Source: Maricaulis sp. | Lineage (GTDB): Bacteria; Pseudomonadota; Alphaproteobacteria; Caulobacterales; Maricaulaceae | NCBI RefSeq assembly: GCF_017642925.1 | Contig: NZ_JAEPOL010000016.1 | Location: forward strand, 1 to 64,000 | DNA: 64,000 nt | Direction of reading: 5' to 3' | Shown: piece by piece, positions 51,227 through 61,144 of the stretch | Position numbering within the stretch: position 1 is the stretch's first letter | Layout of the letters: every line of letters starts with the position of its first letter | Notes under the pieces: generated by a model | What the model was told of the DNA's origin: nothing | What the model saw: only the letters and a program-made list of their open reading frames with translations | The model's database searches: none | Program-made: the position numbers and the translations under genes

Positions 51227-53117
51227 GGCAACCTCGAAGTCTCAATCAGGTCCGATAGATGGCCTTTCCGAACCGGCGAAGCAATCGCTCGCCGGACCGA
51301 AAGTCATCGCCGACTACGTCAAACGGCTACCGCCCAAGCCCGGCGTCTACCGGATGATCGGCGAGGACGGGCAGATTCTCTATGTCGGCAAGGCGCGCAA
51401 TCTGAAGAACCGGGTGAGCAATTACGCCGCCGGCCGCGGCCATTCCAATCGCATCGCGCTGATGATCGCGCTGACGCACTCCATGGAGTTCGTGGTCACC
51501 CAGACCGAGACCGAGGCGCTGCTGCTGGAAGCCAATCTCATCAAGCGCCTGAAGCCGCGCTTCAACATCCTGCTGCGCGACGACAAGAGCTTCCCCTACA
51601 TCCTGATCCGCAAGGACCATCCGGCGCCGCAATTGCTCAAGCACCGCGGTGCCCGCAAGACCAAGGGCGATTATTTCGGCCCCTTCGCCTCGGTCGGCGC
51701 CGTGAACCAGACGCTGAACACGCTACAGAAAGCCTTCCTGATCCGTACCTGTACCGACAGCGTCTATGAGGGCCGATCGCGTCCCTGCATGCTCTACCAG
51801 ATCAAGCGTTGCGCCGGGCCCTGTGTCGATCTGGTCGAACCGGCCGCCTATGACGAGCTGGTCAAGGAAGCGACGGATTTCCTGCGCGGCCGTTCCAACG
51901 CCCTGCGCCAGGAGCTGCAGGCCCGTATGAGCGAGGCCGCCGAGGCGATGGATTTCGAGACGGCGGCCAAGCTGCGCGACCGGATCCGCGCGATTGCGGC
52001 CGTCACCACCGATCAGGGCATAAATCCGGACGGGGTGGAGGAGGCCGATGTCATCGCCATCGCCCAGGACGGCGGCAAGTCCTGTGTCCAGGTCTTCTTC
52101 TTCCGGGCCGGTCAGAACTGGGGCAACCAGTCCTTCTTCCCGCGCCATGAAAGCGATGCCGAACCGGCTGACGTTCTGGCCGCCTTCCTGGCGCAATTCT
52201 ACGACGACAAGCCGGCTCCGGGCCTGATCCTCCTGTCGCACGAGATCGAGGAAGCCGAGCTGCTAGCCGAGGCGCTGTCGCTGCGGGCCGAGCGCAAGGT
52301 CCAGCTGCACACGCCCCAGCGCGGCGAAAAGCGCAAACTCGTTGAACGCACCACCACCAATGCCAAGGAAGCCCTCGCCCGGCGCCTGTCGGAAAGCGCC
52401 ACCCAGACCCAGCTTCTCAAAGGCGTGCAGCGTGTCTTCGAGCTGGAGGACATCCCCCAGCGTATCGAGGTCTACGACAACTCCCACATCCAGGGCACGA
52501 ACGCGCTGGGCGCGATGATCGTGGCGGGACCGGAGGGTTTCGAGAAAAACTACTATCGCCGTTTCAACATGAAGGGCGATGACGCCGCCACGAACGATGA
52601 TTTCGCGATGATGCAGGCCATGCTGCGCCGCCGCCTGTCACGCCTGATCAAGGAGCGCGAGGAAGGCGCCGCCGTGCCCGACCTGATCCTGATCGATGGC
52701 GGCAAGGGGCAATTGTCCTCGGTATTGGAGGTCGCCGAAGAGCTGGGCGTGACCGATATCACCATCGCCGCTATCGCCAAGGGACCCGAGCGCGATGCCG
52801 GCCGCGAAGCCTTCTACCTGCCCGGCAAGGCGCCGTTCAAACTGCCGCAGAAAGACCCGGTGCTCTATTATCTCCAGCGCCTGCGCGACGAGGCGCACCG
52901 CTTCGCCATTGGCGGCCACCGGGCCAAGCGCAAGAAGCAGATGGCGGAGAACCCGCTGGACGATATTCCCGGCATCGGCCCGTCCCGCAAGAAGGCCCTG
53001 CTGGCGCATTTCGGCTCGGCCAAGGCGGTGCGAAATGCAGCCCTGGCCGATCTTGAAGCGGTTGACGGCGTGTCGAAAGCCATGGCCAAAAGGATCCACG
53101 ACTGGTTCCAGAGGTAA
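51225..53117 (+). CDS. uvrC: Excinuclease ABC subunit C
   Basis: 630 residues. N-terminal GIY-YIG nuclease ([29 protein letters not shown]), the Cys cluster [25 protein letters not shown], a UVR segment around [16 protein letters not shown], the RNase H-like second nuclease ([32 protein letters not shown]) and C-terminal helix-hairpin-helix repeats ([20 protein letters not shown]). It makes both cuts in nucleotide excision repair. TTG at 51216 is an alternative start. pgsA follows five bases later. Confidence 0.95.
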   Translation: MATSKSQSGPIDGLSEPAKQSLAGPKVIADYVKRLPPKPGVYRMIGEDGQILYVGKARNLKNRVSNYAAGRGHSNRIALMIALTHSMEFVVTQTETEALLLEANLIKRLKPRFNILLRDDKSFPYILIRKDHPAPQLLKHRGARKTKGDYFGPFASVGAVNQTLNTLQKAFLIRTCTDSVYEGRSRPCMLYQIKRCAGPCVDLVEPAAYDELVKEATDFLRGRSNALRQELQARMSEAAEAMDFETAAKLRDRIRAIAAVTTDQGINPDGVEEADVIAIAQDGGKSCVQVFFFRAGQNWGNQSFFPRHESDAEPADVLAAFLAQFYDDKPAPGLILLSHEIEEAELLAEALSLRAERKVQLHTPQRGEKRKLVERTTTNAKEALARRLSESATQTQLLKGVQRVFELEDIPQRIEVYDNSHIQGTNALGAMIVAGPEGFEKNYYRRFNMKGDDAATNDDFAMMQAMLRRRLSRLIKEREEGAAVPDLILIDGGKGQLSSVLEVAEELGVTDITIAAIAKGPERDAGREAFYLPGKAPFKLPQKDPVLYYLQRLRDEAHRFAIGGHRAKRKKQMAENPLDDIPGIGPSRKKALLAHFGSAKAVRNAALADLEAVDGVSKAMAKRIHDWFQR

Positions 53118-53122
53118 TCCGC

Positions 53123-53734
53123 GTGCTGAAAGCCCTGCCGAACATCATCACCGTCTTGCGCATCGTGCTGGCCATCGGCGGCGGCTGGGCCCTGTGGCAG
53201 TCCTATTTCTGGTCGGTCGACTACAATGTCCCGCTCTGGCTGGGCGATGCCTCGGTCGCTGCGCGCTCGCTGGGCGCCTTTGCGGTGGCCGCTTTCGTTG
53301 TCGCCGCGATCAGCGACTGGCTGGACGGCTGGCTCGCCCGGCGCCTGTCGGCCGAATCCCGCCTGGGCTCGGTGCTCGACCCCATCGCCGACAAGCTGCT
53401 CGTCGATGCCTATCTGTTGGTCTACACGATGATCCTGGGCAGCCCTGTCACGCTGGCCGTGCCGGTCGCCGCCATCGTGCTGCGCGACGCCGTCATCACG
53501 CTCACCCGCATGGTCGGCCGCGGCGGACCGGAACCCGCCCTGCCGGTCTCGGCCTCGGCCAAGCTGAAAACCGCCATCGCCATGGTCGTGACGGCCTTCC
53601 CCCTCATCGCCGCTCTCGCCGGCTTTCATACGGTGCTGTGGGTCGTGGAGGCGTGGATCATTGCCGTCTGGATCACCGCCGCGATGAGCCTGGCGACCGG
53701 GCTGGGTTATCTGCGCCGCAAGCCGCAGGCCTGA
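53123..53734 (+). CDS. pgsA: CDP-diacylglycerol-glycerol-3-phosphate 3-phosphatidyltransferase
   Basis: 203 residues from a GTG start, four or five membrane helices. The CDP-alcohol transferase motif is complete: SDWLDGWLARRL followed by GSVLDPIADK, giving D-x2-D-G-x2-A-R-x8-G-x3-D-x3-D. It makes phosphatidylglycerol phosphate in the inner membrane. The uvrC-pgsA order, five bases apart, is widely conserved. Confidence 0.94.
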   Translation: MLKALPNIITVLRIVLAIGGGWALWQSYFWSVDYNVPLWLGDASVAARSLGAFAVAAFVVAAISDWLDGWLARRLSAESRLGSVLDPIADKLLVDAYLLVYTMILGSPVTLAVPVAAIVLRDAVITLTRMVGRGGPEPALPVSASAKLKTAIAMVVTAFPLIAALAGFHTVLWVVEAWIIAVWITAAMSLATGLGYLRRKPQA

Positions 53735-53791
53735 ACTTGAGCCACGCGGCGGCACAGGCCATTCTGGACACGAGACAGATCAGGAGACGGC

Positions 53792-54493
53792 ATGGCGGAG
53801 CTGGCTGGCGGTGATGCCCATATTCTCGTCGTCGATGATGACGACCGGATCAGGACCCTTCTCAAGCGCTACCTCCAGGAACGCGGCTTCCGCGTCTCCA
53901 CGGCACCGAATGCCGCCAAGGCCCTGTCGACGCTGAACTCCCTCGCCTTCGACCTCCTGGTTCTCGATGTGATGATGCCGGGCATGAACGGGTTCGAGCT
54001 GACCGAAGCCGTGCGCAGGCGGGGCGACACGCCCATCCTGCTGCTCACGGCGCGCGGCGAGGCCGAGGACCGTATCAAGGGTCTGTCGCTGGGCGCCGAC
54101 GACTATCTGGCCAAACCCTTCGAGCCGGAGGAACTGGTCCTGCGTATCAATGCCATCCTGCGGCGGGCACGGCCGGTGACGGCCGCCATCCGTCAGGTCG
54201 CTTTCGGCGACTGGCATTTCGATATCGGCCGGGAAAGCCTGAGCCGCCGCGGCGAGCCGGTCCGGCTGACCGGCGGCGAAGCAGCCCTGCTGGCGGCACT
54301 GGCAGCATCGGCCGGACAGACCGTTTCGCGGCTGTCCCTGTCCGAGCGCACGGGCGGCGGCGAACGGGCCGTCGACGTCCAGGTCACACGGCTGCGGCGC
54401 AAGATCGAGGCCGACCCCAAGGAGCCGCTCCACCTTCAGACCGTCCGCGGCGAAGGCTATCGCCTCGCGGCCGATCCGATCTTCGAGGATTGA
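53792..54493 (+). CDS. OmpR-family response regulator
   Basis: 233 residues. Receiver domain: ILVVDDDDRIRTLL, phospho-Asp in LLVLDVMMPGMNG, LLLTARGE and DDYLAKPFEPEEL. The C-terminal winged helix (GEPVRLTGGEAALLAALAAS, VDVQVTRLRRKIEADPKEPLHLQTVRGEGYRL) is of OmpR/PhoB type. AGGAGA precedes the start. Its partner kinase is the next gene; a 166-bp family C repeat lies between them. Confidence 0.93.
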   Translation: MAELAGGDAHILVVDDDDRIRTLLKRYLQERGFRVSTAPNAAKALSTLNSLAFDLLVLDVMMPGMNGFELTEAVRRRGDTPILLLTARGEAEDRIKGLSLGADDYLAKPFEPEELVLRINAILRRARPVTAAIRQVAFGDWHFDIGRESLSRRGEPVRLTGGEAALLAALAASAGQTVSRLSLSERTGGGERAVDVQVTRLRRKIEADPKEPLHLQTVRGEGYRLAADPIFED

Positions 54494-54536
54494 GCCTCGT
54501 GGAGATGCGCGCCCTTCCTGACATATCGCCACGGCT

Positions 54537-54702
54537 TGTCATCCCGGATGGATGCCCCGCGCAGGCGGGGCGCAAGTCCGGGACCTATAATCCCGGTGCG
54601 CGTTCAGCCATCTGCAATGCCGGGCCTGCTTCCATCCGACAGCAGCGCGTATGGGTCCCGGCTCTGCAGCCCGCCTGCGCGGGCTATCCGGCCGGGATGA
54701 CA
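54537..54702. repeat. Family C MITE-like inverted element, copy 2
   Basis: 166 bp bounded by TGTCATCCCGG and CCGGGATGACA, inner hairpins ATGCCCCGCGCAGGCGGGGC and CCCGCCTGCGCGGG, and facing GGGACCTATA / TATGGGTCCC blocks as in the copy at 2675-2841. It interrupts a response regulator-kinase pair that in related operons is usually closely spaced. Confidence 0.85.
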
Positions 54703-54749
54703 GCGTATTTGAGTGATAGTCTAGAACTTCCGCGGGCACGGGGCCGGCC

Positions 54750-56066
54750 ATGGGCCTGATGCGCCGTTACCTGCCCAAGGGGCTGTTTGCCCGCACCCTG
54801 CTGATCATCGTCCTGCCGGTGGCGCTGATGCAGGTCGCCGTGGCGTGGTCCTTCTTCGAGGAGCACTGGGAGACGGTGACCAGCCGCCTGTCCGAAGGCG
54901 TGGCCGGCGATATCGCCATGATGACGGCGCTTTACGAGTCCGACCAGGAAACGCCTGCCGCTTTCGAGCGCCATGCCGAGATGGCCTATGAAACGATGCG
55001 GCTCTCGGTGGATTTCCGCCCCGGCGAGACCCTGCCCACCTCGCGGCGCTCCTCCTTCTTCCGCACGCTCGACCGCACCCTGCGCAGTGCCCTCTCGGCC
55101 CAGATCGACAATGATTTCTGGTTCGATACCACGCGCTATCCCAGCTATGTCGATGTGCGCGTCGAGGTGGAAGGCGGGGTGCTGCGCTATATCGCCTTGC
55201 GCGAACGGGTGTTTGCCACCACGGGCCATATCTTCCTGTTGTGGATCATCGGCGCGACGACGCTGCTGACGGCCGTCTCGATCGTCTTCATCCGCAACCA
55301 GGTCAAGCCGATCCGCCGGCTCGCCGACGCGGCGGAACAATTCGGCCGCGGTCAGGATGTCGATCATTTCCGCCCCGCCGGCGCGACCGAGGTCCGCCAG
55401 GCTGCCCACGCCTTTCTGGAAATGCGCGCCCGTATCCGCCGCCACCTGGAACAGCGCACGGCCCTGCTGGCCGGGGTCAGCCATGACCTGCGCACGCCGC
55501 TGACCCGGCTGAAGCTGCAACTGGCCCTGATGCCCCAGAGCCCCGAGCGCGACGACGCCAAGAAGGACATCGCGGAGATGGAGGAGATGCTGGACGAGTA
55601 TCTCGACTTCGCCCGCGGCCAGGCAAGCGAGGAGACGGCGCGCAGCGACCTGGTGGAACTGGCCCGGGAAACCGTGGATGCCGCCGTGCGCCAAGGCGGG
55701 GATATCGAATTTGTCGCCGACGGTGCCATCGAAAGCGATATCCGGGCCGGCACGGTGAAACGCTCGCTTGCCAATCTGATCTCGAACGCGCTCGCCTTCG
55801 GCAAGAAAGCGCGCGTCACCGTGCGGCGCGCCGGGTCACGGGTGGAGATCGTGGTCGAGGATGACGGCCCCGGCATTCCGCCGGACCAGTATGAAGAGGC
55901 GCTCAAACCCTTCAACCGGCTGGATGAGAGCCGCAACCAGAACCGCAAGGGCGTCGGCCTCGGCCTCGCCATCGCCCGCGACGTGGCCCGCAATCACGGC
56001 GGCGACATCCGCCTGGGCGAAAGCGATCTGGGCGGCTTGAAGGCTGTGATCAGCCTGCCGGGGTAG
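54750..56066 (+). CDS. EnvZ-like sensor histidine kinase
   Basis: 438 residues. Membrane helices at ~12-32 and ~162-185 flank a ~130-residue periplasmic domain; then HAMP (VKPIRRLADAAEQFGRGQDV), HisKA (LLAGVSHDLRTPLTRLKLQLAL) and HATPase (NLISNALAFG, VEDDGPGIPPDQ, GVGLGLAIARDV). This EnvZ-type design pairs with the OmpR-like regulator upstream and probably monitors envelope state. Signal not known. Confidence 0.93.
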   Translation: MGLMRRYLPKGLFARTLLIIVLPVALMQVAVAWSFFEEHWETVTSRLSEGVAGDIAMMTALYESDQETPAAFERHAEMAYETMRLSVDFRPGETLPTSRRSSFFRTLDRTLRSALSAQIDNDFWFDTTRYPSYVDVRVEVEGGVLRYIALRERVFATTGHIFLLWIIGATTLLTAVSIVFIRNQVKPIRRLADAAEQFGRGQDVDHFRPAGATEVRQAAHAFLEMRARIRRHLEQRTALLAGVSHDLRTPLTRLKLQLALMPQSPERDDAKKDIAEMEEMLDEYLDFARGQASEETARSDLVELARETVDAAVRQGGDIEFVADGAIESDIRAGTVKRSLANLISNALAFGKKARVTVRRAGSRVEIVVEDDGPGIPPDQYEEALKPFNRLDESRNQNRKGVGLGLAIARDVARNHGGDIRLGESDLGGLKAVISLPG

Positions 56067-56118
56067 TTTCTACGCCACAAGCGACACGTACCATAGGTAC
56101 ATGTCCCTCTGGACGCCT

Positions 56119-56976
56119 CTAGCGTTCGCGTCCGCCATTGCCGCTGTTGGCGGCCAGCTGGCGGGAGCGGCGCTCGGCCGCAGCAACGGCCTGGCGGACC
56201 AGCTCGGGCAGTCCGCCGCCACCGCCCATCAGCACATCGAGCGCGGCCTGGGTGGTCCCCCCGACCGGCGTGACGGCCCGGCGCAATTCCTGCGGCGATT
56301 TCTTGGACGAGGCGAGCAGCGCGCCGGCACCGACAATCGTCTCGCGTGCCAGGCGTTCGGCCAGGTCCCGCGGCAGGCCTTCGGCAACGCCGGCCCCTGC
56401 GAGGGCTTCGGCGAGCAGGAAGACATAGGCCGGACCGGCACCGGACACGGCACCGACCGCGCCGATCAGGCGTTCGTCATGCACCCATTCCACACTGCCT
56501 GCGCCCTTGAGCAGGCGCGTGATTTCCGCCTCCAGCGCATCGCCGGCCTCATTGGCCACGCACACCGTTACCCCGGCCCCGATTTCCGAGGCGGTATTGG
56601 GAATGGCACGCATGATCGGCCGGTCGCCAAAGGCCAGCGCCAGGCGGTTCAGCGACACGCCGGCAATGGTGGAGAGCAGCGCGGTGTCGTCGCGCATGAC
56701 CTGGTTGAGATGGGCCGCGACAGTGTCGGCGGCCTGCACCTTGATGGCCAGGACGACGAGATCGGCCCGCTCGGCCTGCTCCAGGCTCAGCGCTTCGCTG
56801 ATCGTGAAATCGTGCTTCTCGGCGAGTGCCTGGATGGTCTCGCCCGGCGACGGATCGACCACGACCAGGTTTTCGGCCGCGACCTTGGCGCGCTTGCCAC
56901 CGCGCAGCCAGGCGGCAGCCAGGGCCCCGCCCATATGACCCCCGCCGATAAGGGCAATCTTTTCAATCTTCGACAT
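56119..56976 (-). CDS. proC: Pyrroline-5-carboxylate reductase
   Basis: 285 residues. NAD(P)-binding IALIGGGHMGGALAAAWL, MRAIPNTASEIGAGVT and the signature AVGAVSGAGPAYVFLLAEALA fit ProC, the last step of proline synthesis. The C-terminal TPVGGTTQAALDVL is also conserved. It ends 52 bases from the kinase gene (convergent), and the YbjN gene lies eight bases upstream on the same strand. Confidence 0.94.
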   Translation of the reverse strand: MSKIEKIALIGGGHMGGALAAAWLRGGKRAKVAAENLVVVDPSPGETIQALAEKHDFTISEALSLEQAERADLVVLAIKVQAADTVAAHLNQVMRDDTALLSTIAGVSLNRLALAFGDRPIMRAIPNTASEIGAGVTVCVANEAGDALEAEITRLLKGAGSVEWVHDERLIGAVGAVSGAGPAYVFLLAEALAGAGVAEGLPRDLAERLARETIVGAGALLASSKKSPQELRRAVTPVGGTTQAALDVLMGGGGGLPELVRQAVAAAERRSRQLAANSGNGGRER

Positions 56977-56984
56977 GGTGCGCC

Positions 56985-57488
56985 TCAGGCCTCACCTGCC
57001 GTTTCGAACATCGCGGCAGCGGCCGCCTCCTCGACATTCTTTCCGCCCCAGACGAGGAAGTGGAAGGCCGGATAGAAACGCTCGCCGGCCTCGCGCGCGG
57101 CCGAAATCATGGCGGCGGCCTGGGCCGGCGACACGGTCTCGCCATTGGGCAGGGACAGGGCGTGGCGGTAGACGATCGACCCGTCCTCGAACCAGACGTC
57201 GAAATGGCCCAGCCACAGTTTCTCGTTCAGACGCGCCACAAGTTCGCAGACATCGCGGAACTTGTTGGAGGGCACTTTCAGGTCGAGGCTGGCACAGATG
57301 TGCAGCGCCTCAAGCTCTTCACGCCAGGCGAACCAGATCTGGTGATCGCGCCAGGCGCCGGACGCCGTCAGGTGCAGCTCACCCATCTCGTCGCGATCGT
57401 AAGGATATTGCTCGGCAATAACCGCCTGTTCGACCGCGTCGAGCGGGTCGGTGACAGAGGGTGCGAATTCATCTGACAGGAGGTCCAT
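56985..57488 (-). CDS. YbjN domain-containing protein
   Basis: 167 residues. LHICASLDLKVPSNKFRDVCELVARLNEKLWLGHFDVWFEDGSIVYRHAL is the YbjN/T3SS-chaperone-like fold pattern seen in a conserved alphaproteobacterial protein usually next to proC. Function unknown; YbjN proteins are linked to stress tolerance in other bacteria. The ATG at 57488 is chosen; an in-frame start at 57530 gives an unlikely leader. Confidence 0.85.
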   Translation of the reverse strand: MDLLSDEFAPSVTDPLDAVEQAVIAEQYPYDRDEMGELHLTASGAWRDHQIWFAWREELEALHICASLDLKVPSNKFRDVCELVARLNEKLWLGHFDVWFEDGSIVYRHALSLPNGETVSPAQAAAMISAAREAGERFYPAFHFLVWGGKNVEEAAAAAMFETAGEA

Positions 57489-57585
57489 GGAGTACGTTCC
57501 TTCGTCTGCGCTGCACATCACACCGTGCATGGACGGTATGACCGCGCTGCGTCAGGCGCAATAAAAAGCGGCGTGTGCGGCCGTG

Positions 57586-57894
57586 TCAGTTCGTGGATTT
57601 CGGCGCGCGGGCCTTCGTGGCCGGCTTCTTTGCGCGGCTCGCCGCCTTCGGCTTGGCCGGCGTTTCCAGCGCCTCGATACGGGCTTTCAGCGCATCGATC
57701 TCGGCCCGCGAATCGTCGAGCGCCGCCTTCACGGCGTCGAATTCCTCACGGCTCACCAGATCCATGTCGGCAATCATGCGATCCGCACGCGCCCGGAAAA
57801 CGGCACGAGCCTCCTCGCCCATCGCCTGTGCGGCGCCGAAGGCGTCGGTCATCAGATCGGCAAAATCATTCAGAAGCGGGTTGCGCGTTTGCAT
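57586..57894 (-). CDS. ubiK: UbiK-like accessory factor (BMFP/YqiC family)
   Basis: 102 residues. NPLLNDFADLMTDAFGAAQAMGEEARAVFRARADRMIADMDLVSREEFDAVKAAL and a C-terminal coiled coil (ALDDSRAEIDALKARIEALE) match the YqiC/UbiK family that supports ubiquinone synthesis and has membrane-fusogenic properties. A Lys/Ala-rich tail follows. Divergent from lgt. Ribosome site weak. Confidence 0.85.
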   Translation of the reverse strand: MQTRNPLLNDFADLMTDAFGAAQAMGEEARAVFRARADRMIADMDLVSREEFDAVKAALDDSRAEIDALKARIEALETPAKPKAASRAKKPATKARAPKSTN

Positions 57895-58008
57895 CAAAGA
57901 AAGCCATTAGAGTGACGAACGGCCACCTATATGCGGCCCATGGCGGAAAAGCGCAACGCGCCGATCCGTCACATCTGCATGTGCCACCCGCAACCCGCTG
58001 AGTCATTC

Positions 58009-58890
58009 ATGGAATTCTGTCCGCCGAGCTTCGACCTGATCGACCCCATCCTGTTCACGATCGGCCCGTTCGACCTGTTCGGCATGGAATTGCGCTTCGA
58101 CCTGCGCTGGTACGCGCTGGCCTATATCGCCGGACTGCTGATCGGCTGGCGCTACATGATCGCCCTCGCCCGGCGGCCGCAGATCTGGCATCCGGCCGGC
58201 ACGAAGAAGCCCAAGCCCCCCTTCACGGAAACCCAGGTGGACGATCTTCTGATCTGGGCCACGCTCGGCGTCATCGCCGGCGGGCGGCTGGGCTATGTCA
58301 TCTTCTACATGCCCGACATGATCTGGGAGCGGCCGCAGGACATTGTGCTGGGTATCACCGATGGCGGCATGGCTTTCCATGGCGGGCTGATCGGTGTCTC
58401 GCTGGCACTCTTCATCTTCGCCCGCCGCGAAAAGCTGGACCTGATGCGCATCGCCGATGCGGCAGCCGTGGTAACCCCGATCGGCCTCCTGTTCGGCCGG
58501 CTGGCCAACTTCATCAATGGCGAGCTGTGGGGCCGGCCGACCGATCTGCCCTGGGGCCTGCGCTTTGCCACCGACCCCTTGTGCACGCCGCGTCACCCCA
58601 GCCAGCTTTACGAAGCAGCTTTGGAAGGCCTGGCCCTGTTCGCCATCGTCAATATCGCGACCTGGAAATTCCGCTCGCTGGAGAAGCCGGGCCTCAATGC
58701 CGGTCTCTTCCTGTTGAGCTATGGCCTGTTCCGGGCCCTGCTGGAGACCGTGCGCGAGCCGGACGCCCACATGCCCGAAGCGCTGCGCGGCTATGTCACC
58801 ATGGGCATGCTGCTCTCGCTGCCGATGATTGCCGCCGGTATCTGGCTGATCCACCGCGCCCTCAAACCCGCCGCTGCCGCCAGGGCCTGA
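58009..58890 (+). CDS. lgt: Prolipoprotein diacylglyceryl transferase
   Basis: 293 residues, seven membrane helices. GGMAFHGGLIG, GRLANFINGELWGRPTD (the Lgt signature with catalytic Arg and Asn) and RHPSQLYEAALEG are all present. It attaches diacylglycerol to the lipobox cysteine of prolipoproteins, such as those at 14301, 14938 and 26713. ATG at 58009 gives the typical N-terminus (FDLIDPILFTIGPF); upstream in-frame ATGs at 57931 and 57940 add an atypical leader. Confidence 0.94.
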   Translation: MEFCPPSFDLIDPILFTIGPFDLFGMELRFDLRWYALAYIAGLLIGWRYMIALARRPQIWHPAGTKKPKPPFTETQVDDLLIWATLGVIAGGRLGYVIFYMPDMIWERPQDIVLGITDGGMAFHGGLIGVSLALFIFARREKLDLMRIADAAAVVTPIGLLFGRLANFINGELWGRPTDLPWGLRFATDPLCTPRHPSQLYEAALEGLALFAIVNIATWKFRSLEKPGLNAGLFLLSYGLFRALLETVREPDAHMPEALRGYVTMGMLLSLPMIAAGIWLIHRALKPAAAARA

Positions 58891-58893
58891 GCC

Positions 58894-59976
58894 ATGATTG
58901 CCGACCGCCTGCGTGACCGGATCCGTCAGACGGGTCCGATGTCCATCGCCGCCTTCATGACCGAAGCGCTGTTCGATCCGCGCGACGGCTATTACGCCAC
59001 CAAGGATCCGATCGGCGCCGGCGCGGATTTCATCACCGCACCGGAAATCAGCCAGATGTTCGGCGAACTGATGGGGCTGTGGGCAGCACAGTCCTGGATG
59101 GACATGGGCAAGCCTGGGGCCTTCCAGCTCGTCGAGCTGGGTCCGGGCCGCGGCACGATGATGGCGGATGCGCTGCGGGCCGCCCGCACGGTGCCCGGCT
59201 TCATGGATGCGGCGCATGTCGTGCTGATCGAGGCCTCGGCTGCGCTGAAGGCCGTGCAGGCGCAGACGCTGGGCCCGACCGGCGCGCAGATCCGCTGGGT
59301 CGACCGGCTGGAGAGCGTACCGCCGGGGCCGGCCATTGTGCTGGGGAATGAATTCCTCGACTGCCTGCCCGTGCGCCAGGCCATCCGCCGCGGCGATGAC
59401 TGGCATGAGCGGATGATCGGGCTGGACGCGGACGAGGCCTTCGTCTTCGTGCTCGGCCCGCCACTGGGTGCCGATGCGGATCTGATTCCCGAACGCCTGC
59501 GCGATGCGCCGGACGACAGCCTGGTCGAGCTGCGGCCCGGCGACCGCCAGGTCGTCGATGCGCTGGCTGCCCGCTTTGCCCAAGCCCCCGGTCGTGCGCT
59601 TTTCATCGATTACGGCCCCGCCCTCAGCGAGACCGGCGATACGCTGCAGGCCGTCAAGGCTCATAAGAAAGTACCGCCGCTGGAAGCCCCGGGTACGGCC
59701 GACCTTACCGCCCGTGTCGATTTCGAAAGCCTCGCGACCGCCGCCCGCGCTGCAGGACTGGCCGTCAGCGGTCCGGTCACCCAGGGCGATTTCCTTGTCG
59801 GACTGGGGCTCGAGGCGCGTGCTGCCGCGCTGTGCCAGGCCGCACCGGACAAGCGCGCCGTGTTCGCCCGCCAGGTCTGGCGGCTGACCGATCCGGAGCA
59901 GATGGGCACGCTGTTCAAACTCGTCTGCCTCGACGCGGACGGTCTGCCGGCGCCGCCGGGATTTGCCGCACGCTGA
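58894..59976 (+). CDS. SAM-dependent methyltransferase, MidA/NDUFAF7 family
   Basis: 360 residues. SIAAFMTEALFDPRDGYYATKDPIGAGADFITAPEISQMFGELMGLW and FQLVELGPGRGTMMADALRA (SAM-binding), then VLGNEFLDCLPVRQ, are the defining parts of this family. The mitochondrial member methylates an arginine of a complex I subunit during assembly; a similar role in respiratory complex I is plausible but not shown for bacteria. It starts three bases after lgt ends, a conserved pairing. Confidence 0.91.
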   Translation: MIADRLRDRIRQTGPMSIAAFMTEALFDPRDGYYATKDPIGAGADFITAPEISQMFGELMGLWAAQSWMDMGKPGAFQLVELGPGRGTMMADALRAARTVPGFMDAAHVVLIEASAALKAVQAQTLGPTGAQIRWVDRLESVPPGPAIVLGNEFLDCLPVRQAIRRGDDWHERMIGLDADEAFVFVLGPPLGADADLIPERLRDAPDDSLVELRPGDRQVVDALAARFAQAPGRALFIDYGPALSETGDTLQAVKAHKKVPPLEAPGTADLTARVDFESLATAARAAGLAVSGPVTQGDFLVGLGLEARAAALCQAAPDKRAVFARQVWRLTDPEQMGTLFKLVCLDADGLPAPPGFAAR

Positions 59977-60048
59977 GCATTTCAGCTTCAATCCCCGGCG
60001 TGCGTCTGTTAATCAGCGCGCGACTGTGACTGCCGGGGACCACCAGCC

Positions 60049-60981
60049 ATGAAACTGATGTCGGGAACGGCCAATCGCGAGTTGGCCAGAGCGATTGCCG
60101 ATTACCTGGATGCGCCCCTGTGCGCGAGCGAGATCGAACGCTTCGCCGATGGCGAGATCTTCGTGCGGATCGACGAGAATGTGCGGGGCGAAGACGTCTT
60201 CGTCATCCAGTCGACCTCCTCGCCGGCCAATGACCATCTGATGGAGCTGCTGATCTGCATCGACGCACTGGTGCGTGCCAGTGCGCGGCGGATCACGGCG
60301 GTCATCCCCTATTTCGGCTATGCCCGGCAGGACCGGAAGACCGGCGGCCGCACGCCGATCTCCGCCAAGCTGGTCGCCAATCTGATCGCCAAGGCTGGCG
60401 CCGACCGCGTGCTGACGGTCGACCTGCACGCCGGCCAGATCCAGGGCTTTTTCGACATCCCGACGGACAATCTCTTCGCCACCAAGGTGATGGAAGACGA
60501 TATCCGCCGCCGCTACCAGACCGACAATCTGCTGATCGTCTCGCCGGATGTCGGCGGTGTGGTGCGGGCCCGCGCGCTGGCCAAGCTGCTCGATGCCGAG
60601 ATCGCCATCGTCGACAAGCGCCGCCCCAAGGCCGGCGTCGCCGAAGTGATGAACATCATCGGTGAGGTCGAAGGCCGCCGCTGCATCCTGTTCGACGACA
60701 TGTGCGATTCGGGCGGCACACTGGTCAACGCCGCCGACGCGCTGCTGGCCAAGGGCGCGACCGAAGTGTCCGCCTATGTCACCCACGGCGTTCTGTCCAA
60801 GGACGCCCAAGGCCGGGTCGCCAAGTCGCAGCTGCGCGAACTGGTCGTCACCGATTCCATCGTCGTGCCGCCCAACTCCACCGAGACAGAAAAAGTGCGC
60901 CGCCTCTCCGTCGCCCCGCTGCTCGGCGAAGCGATCCGCCGGATCGCCAATGACGAGTCGGTCTCCAAGCTGTTCGACTGA
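60049..60981 (+). CDS. prs: Ribose-phosphate diphosphokinase
   Basis: 310 residues. The PRPP synthetase signature [19 protein letters not shown] and the PRPP loop [15 protein letters not shown] are complete, as is the ATP region [25 protein letters not shown]. It makes PRPP for purine, pyrimidine, His, Trp and NAD synthesis (substrate of NadC and the PRTase in this window). Class I enzyme. No strong ribosome site is seen, only a purine-rich GGGG at 60034. Confidence 0.96.
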   Translation: MKLMSGTANRELARAIADYLDAPLCASEIERFADGEIFVRIDENVRGEDVFVIQSTSSPANDHLMELLICIDALVRASARRITAVIPYFGYARQDRKTGGRTPISAKLVANLIAKAGADRVLTVDLHAGQIQGFFDIPTDNLFATKVMEDDIRRRYQTDNLLIVSPDVGGVVRARALAKLLDAEIAIVDKRRPKAGVAEVMNIIGEVEGRRCILFDDMCDSGGTLVNAADALLAKGATEVSAYVTHGVLSKDAQGRVAKSQLRELVVTDSIVVPPNSTETEKVRRLSVAPLLGEAIRRIANDESVSKLFD

Positions 60982-61144
60982 ACCGCGCGCGTTCGCTGAC
61001 TCTTCCCTGCCGTCGCGGTTGCGCGGCGCTTGTGGATCGGTTATAGCCCGCCGCTCGAAATAACACTGTGGCACGAGGCCATGACAGATCGCCGCCCGCC
61101 CTAACCCGGCTGGAGGCGGCGTTTGCATTTAAGGAACAGGACCG

